Shown: positions 6,978 through 13,245 of the stretch, piece by piece
Position numbering within the stretch: the first letter of the stretch is position 1
Layout: each line of letters begins with the position of its first letter
Assembly: GCA_035455265.1 (NCBI GenBank)
Contig: DATIFK010000026.1
Span: forward strand, 1 to 16,265
Direction: 5' to 3'
Length of the DNA stretch: 16,265 nucleotides
From: MGOM01 sp035455265
GTDB taxonomy: Bacteria > Chloroflexota > Anaerolineae > Anaerolineales > E44-bin32
Made by a program: the position numbers and the translations under genes
Notes under the pieces: model-generated
The model's input: the letters and a program-made list of their open reading frames with translations, nothing else
Databases searched by the model: none
Told to the model about the DNA's origin: nothing

Positions 6978-7979
6978 CTATCCGGCGGCAATGGCTTCGG
7001 GCTCCGACCGGCCTGCAGGGCGGCCGGACTCGGGGGTCGGCGTTTCGCGCAAGGACAGCCCGAGGCGACGCGCGCCGGCGTCGATGCGCACGATCCGCGC
7101 CCGGACGACCTCGCCCTCGCGCAGGATGGAGCGCGGGTCGGCCGCCGGACCGTCGCTGATCTCGGAAACGTGGATCAACCCTTCCAGCCCGCGTTCGATG
7201 CAGACGAACGCGCCGAAGGGCACGACGTTGGTCACCGAACCCTCGACGACTTCACCGACCCGGTAGTGGTCTTCGACGGTCAACCACGGGTCGGGCTCGA
7301 GCAACTTGAGGCTCAGGCCGATGCGTCCCTGATCGGGATCGACGGACAATACGATCGCCTCGACCGTCTGGCCGCAGCGCACGACATCGGAGGGATGCCG
7401 CACGCGGCCCCACGACAACTCGGACACGTGGATCAGCCCCTCGATACCGCCGAGATCGACGAAGGCGCCGAAGGCCGTCAGATTGGTGATCGTCCCCTGG
7501 ATCCGCTGGGACGGGCGCAGTCCCTCCAGCACCTCCGTTCGCCGGCCGGCGGCCGCCTGGGCGGCGCGCTCGGAAAGGACCAGGCGTCCCTTCTCCGGAT
7601 CGTATTCGATCACTTTGAGGTGCAGCGTGCGGCCGACCATCGCCGCCATCGCTCGCAGGCGATCTCCTTCAGGAAGCCCGGCCGGGATATCCAGGAGGTG
7701 CGAGATGGGCACGAATCCACGCAGCGCCTTGGCCTGGACCAGAATCCCGCCCCGGTTGTGCCCGATCACAGGGAGGTCAATCGGCTCGTCAGCGTCGAAC
7801 AACCGGCGCGCCCACAGCCAATCCTCGGCCGGAACGGCGGCCGGACGATCGGCATTGATGGGCGCTGGTCGCCGGCCCGGCTCGGCGCTGGAACGCGTCT
7901 CGTCCTTCAAAACAGAAGCCCACCACCCATCGTCCATGGGCGGCGGGACTTCCCCCTGGAAAGGTTCACCGCGCGACAT
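6978..7979 (-). CDS. S1-domain RNA-binding protein, ribosomal protein S1-like
   Basis: 333 aa. A Pro/Arg-rich N-terminal tail (about 1-60) precedes three S1 (OB-fold) repeats: about 68-136 (divergent, with GILVQAKALRGFVPISHL), 156-225 (GAFVDLGGIEGLIHVSEL) and 241-311 (GAFVCIERGLEGLIHVSEI). The two copies of GAFV-GLIHVSE are the strongest S1 signatures. Proteins of this type bind mRNA and can act as ribosomal S1 with fewer repeats than the six of E. coli. Whether it is the cell's S1 or an accessory RNA-binding regulator cannot be settled here. The ATG has a GAGGTGA Shine-Dalgarno (7984-7990) and a predicted promoter upstream. It is followed by ftsK after 21 bp. Confidence 0.92.
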   Translation of the reverse strand: MSRGEPFQGEVPPPMDDGWWASVLKDETRSSAEPGRRPAPINADRPAAVPAEDWLWARRLFDADEPIDLPVIGHNRGGILVQAKALRGFVPISHLLDIPAGLPEGDRLRAMAAMVGRTLHLKVIEYDPEKGRLVLSERAAQAAAGRRTEVLEGLRPSQRIQGTITNLTAFGAFVDLGGIEGLIHVSELSWGRVRHPSDVVRCGQTVEAIVLSVDPDQGRIGLSLKLLEPDPWLTVEDHYRVGEVVEGSVTNVVPFGAFVCIERGLEGLIHVSEISDGPAADPRSILREGEVVRARIVRIDAGARRLGLSLRETPTPESGRPAGRSEPEAIAAG

Positions 7980-8007
7980 TCATTCACCTCACACAACGCG
8001 CAACGTT

Positions 8008-8024
8008 GTCGGGCCCCCCCCGAC
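8008..8024. other. Short hairpin with a C8/G8 tract in the S1-protein leader
   Basis: GTCGGG (8008-8013) and CCCGAC (8019-8024) can pair across 5 nt. Eight consecutive C occupy 8014-8021 and read as G8 in the transcript of the S1 gene. The hairpin would lie at the very 5' end of that mRNA. It lacks a U-run, so it is not a convincing terminator for the gene upstream (stop at 8061). Confidence 0.4.
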
Positions 8025-8031
8025 GGACGCT

Positions 8032-8059
8032 AGGATACTCAAGTTCAGGCGGAATGCAA
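8032..8059 (-). promoter_or_regulatory. Probable promoter of the S1-ftsK operon
   Basis: Minus strand: -35 TTGCAT (8054-8059), a 16-bp spacer and -10 TATCCT (8032-8037). Both hexamers are moderate matches. The position in the only sizeable gap between the sensor gene and the S1 gene (81 bp) supports it. Confidence 0.4.
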
Positions 8060-8060
8060 G

Positions 8061-9989
8061 TCAGCCCCGTCCACCTCCCCCATTCGCCCGGGCGACCGCC
8101 TCGCGCTCTTTCTCCGCGATCGCTTCGGCGACGGCCTCGATGGCTACACGCTGTTTGCGGTACAGGTCGGCTTCCGACATGGCCAGCCGGAGGGCCACAT
8201 CCCGGACCTTCCTTCCCTGAAGGAACTTCATCTCCAAGATGTTGTAGAGCATCCACTCCCCGGTGAACCGCCGCTCGCCGCTGGGGCGCACCGATTCGAC
8301 CGCTTCCAGCAGGACGGACCTCAGCGCGTTGACCGGATTCCCTTCGTTGTCTTCCATCGCTTGCCGCACCACGCTTAGCCGCAACAGCGGGCTGCGCGTC
8401 AGGCGCGGGCCGCCCCAGTAATGGCCAAGGGCTTCGCGAACGAGCACAGTCAGGTCGCCCTCCGCCTGAAGGCTGTCGGCGCCGCCGGTGAACGCGTCGG
8501 GCACGGCATAGCGCGCAGCCGCACGCATGCGTTGGATCGCCTCCGCCTGAGGAACCAGCCGGTCCACCGCCGCAAAAACCTCCCGCTGCAGCAATCGTTC
8601 GGACAAGGCAACGGCGGCCCGATCAACCAGGTCGGCGAGGGCGTTGGCTTCCTCAGAGGTAACATCGGGCTCGGGGGAGCGCCCCCACACGCCCATGAGA
8701 CCGATCATCTCGTCGGTAGCGGCTGAGCGGAGCGGGAACAACCAGTACGCGTCCCACAGGAAGACCGAACCAAGGGCATCCAGTTCACGCCGCCGGCTGT
8801 CCACGAGCACCGGCGGGAGCTCCTGTCGATCGCGCAGGGGATCGTCGGGCCCGACGGCTACCTCCAACTCGAGGTGGCCTTGCGTCACGGCCGCAACGAA
8901 GGCGGAGCGTGTGCGGGCGACGTCGCAGGCGGCGTTCAGGATGGACTCGAGAAACTGCCGCAGGTCTCCGCTCGTCAACAGGCGCTCTTCAAGGAGATGC
9001 AGGTGGGCGATGTCCCTGCGATCCTCCCCATAGAAGAACCAGCGCTCGATGGTCGGCCGCAGCAAGGTGATGACGTACTGCAGGGACAGCAACGTGAGCA
9101 CCATGGCGAACGGCACGAGTCGGCTCTGCTGCAACCCAACGAGAGTAGAGAAGCGGTTGACGACGACCGTGACGGCCAGTGTGGTCGAAGCCACGAAGGG
9201 TCCGCGCAGGATCCACTGGAACAATCGGCTCTTGACCACCCGATCGGGGATGCTGACGCCGAAGTAGGCGACGGCGTAGGACATCATCACGAGCTGCATG
9301 CCGACCGCCAGGTTGATCAGGACCAGCGCACCCCAGAACACCGACGGCCAGGCGAGCAGGAAGCCTCCGCCGGATGTCAGCACGGGATAGGCCGTCAGGA
9401 TGGGGCCGATGGCGCCGATCATCAAATAGCGCATGCGCCGGCGGCTGGTTCGAGTCAGGCAGCGGCGATAGGCGCGGACGAGGTTGGAGGTGGCGGCCGC
9501 CAGGGCACCGGCCATGAACACGACGAAGGCGGGGAACCAGGGGCCGGCGGTGAGATACGGGACACCGTCGGCCCGCGCCACGCCGCCGACGATCGTCGTG
9601 CCAAAGACCACCGCCACCAGCAAGACAGCCCCCAGCGCGTAGCCGAGGCGGATGGCGAGGAAGCGGCGCCCGCGCGACGGACGACCGGTGGCGGCGAGCA
9701 GGGAATCGGTGAACTGCAAGTAGGCCGCCGGCAGGAAGGAGATGCCGATCCACTGCAGGCGCAGCCAGATGGCCACTTCGAAATCGTCGGGCGCCGTCCC
9801 CGCCAGGACGTCGGTGAAGTGAACGATCGTCACGCAGGCCAGCAGGAGGGCCAGCGACCGCGCCACACGCTCGCGCAGGTTGAAGGTCAGGGCGTACAGA
9901 AGGAGAGCGAACGCCGTAATGGTCGTGCCGGCGTTCGTGATCTCGTTGAGGACGCGCAGCGTCGTCGGCAGCAGGTCCGCGGAAGGCAT
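8061..9989 (-). CDS. Membrane sensor protein: 7TM-type N-terminus, GAF-like domain, C-terminal HTH-like domain
   Basis: 642 aa. The N-terminal ~310 residues carry about eight or nine hydrophobic helices. Segments such as WLRLQWIGISFLPAAYLQF (75-93) resemble the histidine-kinase N-terminal 7TM sensor family. The cytoplasmic part begins with a helix (about 312-345), then a GAF-like domain (about 340-465) and a helical stretch (about 460-490). No kinase H-box or HATPase ATP-binding motif follows. Instead residues about 510-625 form a mainly helical region with an HTH-like segment: QGRKVRDVALRLAMSEADLY (591-610), then RKQRVAIEAVAEAI, reminiscent of sigma region 4 or LuxR-type HTHs. I infer a membrane-bound one-component regulator; DNA binding is unproven. 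The end, rich in Gly (GGGGRG), is probably disordered. It is the last gene of a four-gene run, starting 6 bp after the GNAT stop. Confidence 0.88.
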   Translation of the reverse strand: MPSADLLPTTLRVLNEITNAGTTITAFALLLYALTFNLRERVARSLALLLACVTIVHFTDVLAGTAPDDFEVAIWLRLQWIGISFLPAAYLQFTDSLLAATGRPSRGRRFLAIRLGYALGAVLLVAVVFGTTIVGGVARADGVPYLTAGPWFPAFVVFMAGALAAATSNLVRAYRRCLTRTSRRRMRYLMIGAIGPILTAYPVLTSGGGFLLAWPSVFWGALVLINLAVGMQLVMMSYAVAYFGVSIPDRVVKSRLFQWILRGPFVASTTLAVTVVVNRFSTLVGLQQSRLVPFAMVLTLLSLQYVITLLRPTIERWFFYGEDRRDIAHLHLLEERLLTSGDLRQFLESILNAACDVARTRSAFVAAVTQGHLELEVAVGPDDPLRDRQELPPVLVDSRRRELDALGSVFLWDAYWLFPLRSAATDEMIGLMGVWGRSPEPDVTSEEANALADLVDRAAVALSERLLQREVFAAVDRLVPQAEAIQRMRAAARYAVPDAFTGGADSLQAEGDLTVLVREALGHYWGGPRLTRSPLLRLSVVRQAMEDNEGNPVNALRSVLLEAVESVRPSGERRFTGEWMLYNILEMKFLQGRKVRDVALRLAMSEADLYRKQRVAIEAVAEAIAEKEREAVARANGGGGRG

Positions 9990-9995
9990 GGTCTC

Positions 9996-10535
9996 TCAGC
10001 GCAGATCGATCGAGAAGAACAAGCTGATGTCCTCGTCGGGGTAGTAGTGGTCGCTGTAGCCGGAGAACACGAATCCGAGCTTGCGCGCCAGCATGATGGC
10101 CGGGTAGTTCTTGCTTTGCATCTCGATGAACAGGCGCACGAAGCCGCGCGCCCGCGCCCAATCGATGGCGGCGCCCAAGAGCCGGGAACCGACGCCCTGG
10201 CGTCGTTGGCGCAGCGTCACGGCCAGATCGCACACCCAGACGGCCCCGGGGGCAGTCGCCGGGACGATCGCCACATAGCCGGCCGCCTCGTCCTCGGCCT
10301 CGGCGATCAACAGCGCGCTGCGATGGGTCCACTCGTCGGCCAGCCGCTGGGGGTTACGCGGATAGTCGACACGCATCGCCCGCGGCAAGCGGACCTCGCG
10401 GAAGGCGAGGCTGACATCGCCCGGAGTCCCGCCGAGAGCCATCTGCCATACGTGGTCAGTGCTGTAAGAATGGTCGATCGCCATGAGCCCCTGGATGTCG
10501 CTCGAGATGGCTGGGCGGATGACGACGTCAGACAT
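9996..10535 (-). CDS. GNAT family N-acetyltransferase
   Basis: 179 aa, matching a single GNAT domain. The acetyl-CoA pyrophosphate-binding loop is visible as RQRRQGVGSRLL (109-120; R/Q-x-x-G-x-G), preceded by the beta-4 strand VWVCDLAVTL (99-108). Motif B follows with IEMQSKNYPAIMLARKLGF (137-155), where Asn143, Ala146 and the KLGF end are typical. The family acetylates amines on proteins, peptides, antibiotics or small metabolites; the substrate cannot be told from sequence. It lies 24 bp after the membrane Ig-like gene and 6 bp before the sensor gene, so it is very likely in their operon. Confidence 0.92.
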   Translation of the reverse strand: MSDVVIRPAISSDIQGLMAIDHSYSTDHVWQMALGGTPGDVSLAFREVRLPRAMRVDYPRNPQRLADEWTHRSALLIAEAEDEAAGYVAIVPATAPGAVWVCDLAVTLRQRRQGVGSRLLGAAIDWARARGFVRLFIEMQSKNYPAIMLARKLGFVFSGYSDHYYPDEDISLFFSIDLR

Positions 10536-10559
10536 GCAGCAGCCTCCGCGGCGGCGCCA

Positions 10560-11252
10560 CTACTCCGAAGGAAGAACGCGAACGGTCAGGACACACGGCA
10601 ACGGCGCGTTGCCGGCCGTGTCGGTCACCACCAGGCGGAAGGCGTAGTCGCCCGGGGTGACGATACTGGTGTCCCAGATGCCGAGCTCCTCGTCCACCTT
10701 TGGATCGGTCCCGGCGGAGATCGCTCTCCACACCGCCCCCGCCACCGGCACGCCGGCGCTGACGGGAATGTACTCGTACTTGTAGAAAGCGAAGTTCTGG
10801 ATGTTGGCCGTGCCCGCCACTGTCACCAGCCCGGACAGCGAGGCGCCGTCCTGCGGTGAGGTCAAGGTCGCCAAGGGATTCTCGCAGCCCACACGATCGA
10901 GTGTGGCCTGGGGCAGAGGCGTCGCCGCGGCGAACGCCGTCCCGGCCGGCGCCGGAGTCGAGGCCAGCAGCGAAACGGTCGGGACCGCCGTCGGGCGCGC
11001 CGAGGCCGGAACCGCCGGCGCCAGGAAGGTGGCGACAACGAACGTCGCCAGGATGCCGGCGCCAACCAGAACGAGCATCCCGACGGCCGTGGCCAGCCCT
11101 TGATCGGCGCTCTCGCGCTCCAACCCGAACACGGCATCCCGGCGCTGTCGATAGCGGCGCCAGCCCATCCGCAGATAGGCGAGACCCACGAGGCCCAGGA
11201 CGAGGTAGATCCACCCCTGGTAGGCCCGGATGAGAAGAAGGGCTTCGTCCAT
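10560..11252 (-). CDS. Membrane-anchored protein with an extracytoplasmic Ig-like domain
   Basis: 230 aa, family not recognised by name. Two TM helices (about 12-30 and 52-78) are separated by a basic/charged cytoplasmic loop (WRRYRQRRDA). A Pro/Thr/Ala-rich linker (about 79-118) follows, then a beta-rich domain (about 123-228) with Ig/fibronectin-like phrasing: ATLTSPQDGASLSGLVTVAG, YKYEYIPV, WDTSIVTPGDYAFRLVVTD and a terminal VLTVRVL. Cys123 and Cys220 bracket the domain and could form a disulfide. The domain should lie outside the membrane, perhaps as a cell-surface binding or structural module. It starts 12 bp after the nucleoside phosphorylase gene and ends 24 bp before the GNAT gene. 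Its function is unknown. Confidence 0.82.
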   Translation of the reverse strand: MDEALLLIRAYQGWIYLVLGLVGLAYLRMGWRRYRQRRDAVFGLERESADQGLATAVGMLVLVGAGILATFVVATFLAPAVPASARPTAVPTVSLLASTPAPAGTAFAAATPLPQATLDRVGCENPLATLTSPQDGASLSGLVTVAGTANIQNFAFYKYEYIPVSAGVPVAGAVWRAISAGTDPKVDEELGIWDTSIVTPGDYAFRLVVTDTAGNAPLPCVLTVRVLPSE

Positions 11253-11264
11253 CGCGCTTCTGTG

Positions 11265-12095
11265 TCACAAGCGGCGCAGCACTTCCCGGATCAGCCCCGA
11301 CAAGCGTGGGACGATCTGCTCCCCCGCCGCCAGTACCTCCTCGTGCGTCGTGGCCGTCGATCCATCCAGGTTGGCCTTGTTGCTGATGCCCGAGATCCCC
11401 AGGACCCGCGTGTCGCCGTGCCGCGCGACCGTCACCTCGGGCACGGTCGACATGCCGACGGCGTCGACGCCGGCGAGACGAAGGAAGCGCAAGTCGGCCG
11501 GAGTCTCGAACGAGGGTCCGCCCAGACCGGCGTAAACCCCCTCGCGCAACGGAAGGCTCAGCGCCTGGCCCGCCTGGCGCGCCAGCGCCAGCAGGGCCCG
11601 ATCGTAGGTTTGACTCATGTCGGGAAAGCGAGGTCCGAACTCATCCAGATTGGGGCCCAGCAGAGGCGAGTGTCCCGCCATCCCGATGAAGTTGAGATGG
11701 TCGGTGATCAGCATCAGGTCTCCCGGCACGAAGTCGGGGTTGACCGCGCCGGCGGCGTTGGTCACGACGAGCAACTCGACGCCCAGCCGCTGCATCACCC
11801 GGATCGGCAGTCCCAGCCTGGGCATGGAGTAGCCCTCGTAGTAATGGGTGCGGCCCTGCATGACGAACACGGCCTGCCCTTCGAGCTCGCCCAGGATGAT
11901 GCGGCCGGCATGGCCGGCCACGGACGACACGGGCCATCCCGGGACGTCGCGCCCGTCGATGCGCACGCCTTCGACGGCATCGGCCAACGGGCCCAGCCCC
12001 GATCCGAGAATCAATCCGACCGTCGGAAGGATTTCGGTGCGCCGCTGGACGGCCTGGGTGGCGTCATCGATTTCGTTGATGGTGAGGAATTCCAT
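11265..12095 (-). CDS. Purine nucleoside phosphorylase (trimeric, PNP/MTAP family)
   Basis: 276 aa from the chosen ATG. It cleaves purine (deoxy)nucleosides with phosphate to base plus (deoxy)ribose-1-phosphate in purine salvage. Active-site elements of the trimeric class: LILGSGLG (28-35, phosphate-binding Ser32), AGHAG (60-64), GRTHYYEGY (81-89, Arg82/His84), VVTNAAGAVNPDFVPGDLML, GGPSFETPAD (base-site Glu), GMSTVPEVTVARH (Met/Ser) and the ISNKAN Asn. The frame stays open upstream into the recombinase region, but homology begins just after this ATG, and an AGGA Shine-Dalgarno sits 5 nt before it, so the longer start is rejected. GISN rather than a longer loop, and lack of an MTAP signature, favour PNP, but substrate specificity is not proven. 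It is first in the run ending with the sensor. Confidence 0.95.
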   Translation of the reverse strand: MEFLTINEIDDATQAVQRRTEILPTVGLILGSGLGPLADAVEGVRIDGRDVPGWPVSSVAGHAGRIILGELEGQAVFVMQGRTHYYEGYSMPRLGLPIRVMQRLGVELLVVTNAAGAVNPDFVPGDLMLITDHLNFIGMAGHSPLLGPNLDEFGPRFPDMSQTYDRALLALARQAGQALSLPLREGVYAGLGGPSFETPADLRFLRLAGVDAVGMSTVPEVTVARHGDTRVLGISGISNKANLDGSTATTHEEVLAAGEQIVPRLSGLIREVLRRL

Positions 12096-12100
12096 GGGGG

Positions 12101-12104
12101 TCCT
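12101..12104 (-). promoter_or_regulatory. Ribosome binding site deciding the PNP start
   Basis: AGGA on the minus strand, 5 nt from the ATG at 12093-12095. It fixes the start against an upstream in-frame extension that would overlap the recombinase gene. Confidence 0.6.
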
Positions 12105-12134
12105 GTCAGCCTCGGCGAGTCCTTGAGAGAAGGT

Positions 12135-12200
12135 CGAATGGTCGTTGGTGAGTGGTGCACGCGCAGAAACCCCTGACCACTCACCCCCGACCGCTATTCG
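12135..12200. repeat. Inverted repeat between the recombinase and PNP genes
   Basis: A perfect 10-bp core, GGTGAGTGGT (12147-12156) against ACCACTCACC (12176-12185), has a 19-nt loop. Outward, GGTCG (12140-12144) pairs with CGACC (12188-12192) and CGAAT (12135-12139) with ATTCG (12196-12200), with 2- and 3-nt mismatched gaps. The right arm reaches into the recombinase stop codon and last codons. Both arms read as GTnAGnG-like heptads on opposite strands, so this may be an inverted pair of degenerate heptad arrays. It could also act as a hairpin between the two genes; no U-run follows. Confidence 0.65.
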
Positions 12201-13048
12201 GTTTCCGCGGCTACCCGATGCAACCGCATGGCGTTGGCGCTGCTCAGGCCCAGCAGCTGCTGGACCTCTTTGCGGCTGCGACCCTGCTGCAGCAGATGCT
12301 GGGCCATGGTGTGCCGCAGGGAATGGGGCGAGAGATCGCCGCCCAGTCCGGCCCGCGCCGTCCACCGCTTGACGACCAGCCACAATCCCTGCCGGCTCAG
12401 TCGCTGGCCGCGCTGGTTGAGGAATAGCGAGCGGTCGTCGACGCGGCGGGCCAGGTGAGGTCTCCCATCGACGACGTAGCGGCGCATTGGCTGCAAGGCG
12501 CTGCCGAGAGGGATTCGGCCCTGTTCCTGCTGGGGACGGGCCACCCACCCCTCCTCCAATTCGACATCGTCGACCCGCAGCGCGACCGCTTCGGCTGCGC
12601 GCAATCCGGTGGCGTAGAGAAGCGCCAGGATGGCGGCGTCGCGAAGAGCCCGCGGCGAGTCCTGCTGGGCGGGCGCGGTCAGCAAAGCGCTGAGTTCCTC
12701 GGGCGAAAGGACGCGAGGCCGCGGCCGGGGGGCGCGCGGTGGGCGCAGCCCGGCGCGCAACGTCGGATCGGCGAGGATGTTCTCGCGTTGCAGGTACTCC
12801 AGGAAGGACCGAACGGCGGCCATCTTGCGCGACACTGTGGCCGGCTTGTATCCCTGTTGTCGCAACCAGGCGACGTAGTTGGTCAGCGAAGTCGGCGTTA
12901 TGTCCAGTGCTTCAGCCGGACGCACAGGCGAAGGGCTGATGGCAGTCAGGAATTGCCGCAGATCGGCACGATAGGCGAGCAACGTGTTGGGGGAGGACCC
13001 CCGCACGTCTCGCATATAGGTCAGGAATCGCTGCAAGGACGCATCCAT
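12194..13048 (-). CDS. XerC/XerD-like tyrosine recombinase family protein lacking catalytic Tyr
   Basis: 284 aa, normal Xer length. An N-terminal SAM-like DNA-binding domain (about 1-95; NTLLAYRADLRQFL, TVSRKMAAVRSFLEYL) precedes the catalytic fold (about 112-284). Arg150 (ATGLRAAEAVALRVDDVEL) and the His-x-x-Arg pair His242/Arg245 (SPHSLRHTMAQHLL) are present. However, the beta-hairpin that normally carries catalytic Lys has none (RPQQEQGRIPL, 171-181), the LGH position is Leu268, and residue 277, nine positions on where Tyr should be, is His (codon CAT at 12218-12220). By family knowledge it should not cleave DNA by itself. It could be a DNA-binding or structural partner, a decayed gene, or carry a sequencing error at one base. 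The ATG has a strong AGGAGGG site 8 nt upstream and an extended -10 promoter. Confidence 0.9.
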   Translation of the reverse strand: MDASLQRFLTYMRDVRGSSPNTLLAYRADLRQFLTAISPSPVRPAEALDITPTSLTNYVAWLRQQGYKPATVSRKMAAVRSFLEYLQRENILADPTLRAGLRPPRAPRPRPRVLSPEELSALLTAPAQQDSPRALRDAAILALLYATGLRAAEAVALRVDDVELEEGWVARPQQEQGRIPLGSALQPMRRYVVDGRPHLARRVDDRSLFLNQRGQRLSRQGLWLVVKRWTARAGLGGDLSPHSLRHTMAQHLLQQGRSRKEVQQLLGLSSANAMRLHRVAAETE

Positions 13049-13056
13049 ATGGACCG

Positions 13057-13063
13057 CCCTCCT
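13057..13063 (-). promoter_or_regulatory. Strong ribosome binding site of the recombinase-like gene
   Basis: AGGAGGG on the minus strand, 8 nt before the ATG (13046-13048). It is the best Shine-Dalgarno in the window and argues that this gene is still translated. Confidence 0.7.
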
Positions 13064-13079
13064 CTGCCGAGGGAGCGCG

Positions 13080-13088
13080 ATTATAGCA
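13080..13088 (-). promoter_or_regulatory. Extended -10 promoter of the recombinase-like gene
   Basis: TGCTATAAT on the minus strand: perfect TATAAT at 13080-13085 preceded by TGC. No good -35 hexamer is seen at 17 bp, which extended -10 promoters can tolerate. The core TGCTATAATC is identical to that of the ABC operon promoter. Confidence 0.6.
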
Positions 13089-13152
13089 CGTCGAGACCAA
13101 ACCTACCATAAGTGCCTCAGTACCATCTTCTTTCGCCAAATGCGGCCGTCAG

Positions 13153-13181
13153 CCGGCTTGTGTGGTCCGTCACAAGGCCGG
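13153..13181. repeat. Imperfect inverted repeat between divergent genes
   Basis: CCGGCTTGTG (13153-13162) faces CACAAGGCCGG (13171-13181), a 10-bp stem with one bulged base and an 8-nt loop. It lies between the divergently transcribed recombinase-like gene and sco1. It could be an operator for either gene or a structural hairpin. Nothing else is recognised in the rest of this 197-bp gap apart from the promoter and binding site listed. Confidence 0.45.
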
Positions 13182-13245
13182 ACACCGCACTCAGCCCGGG
13201 CGCCGCTCGCCCCCAAGCCGCAGGTGGCGTAGTATTCTCATTGGC

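Noticed and set aside
8874..10859. Long open frame of 661 codons on the plus strand, opposite the sensor and GNAT genes
   Set aside because: It crosses the boundaries of three well-supported minus-strand genes and shows low-complexity composition typical of antisense frames in high-GC DNA.
12096..12548. In-frame upstream extension of the PNP gene
   Set aside because: The extra 151 residues are Pro/Arg/Gly-rich, overlap the recombinase gene and do not belong to the PNP fold. A Shine-Dalgarno sits just before the internal ATG.
12194..13048. Phage integrase or integrative element boundary
   Set aside because: The length, domain layout and housekeeping surroundings fit a chromosomal Xer-type protein. 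No tRNA, attachment-site repeat or phage gene is nearby.
13162..13245. In-frame upstream extension of the Sco1 gene
   Set aside because: The added 28 residues are basic and would bury the lipoprotein signal peptide, which begins cleanly at the ATG at 13246.
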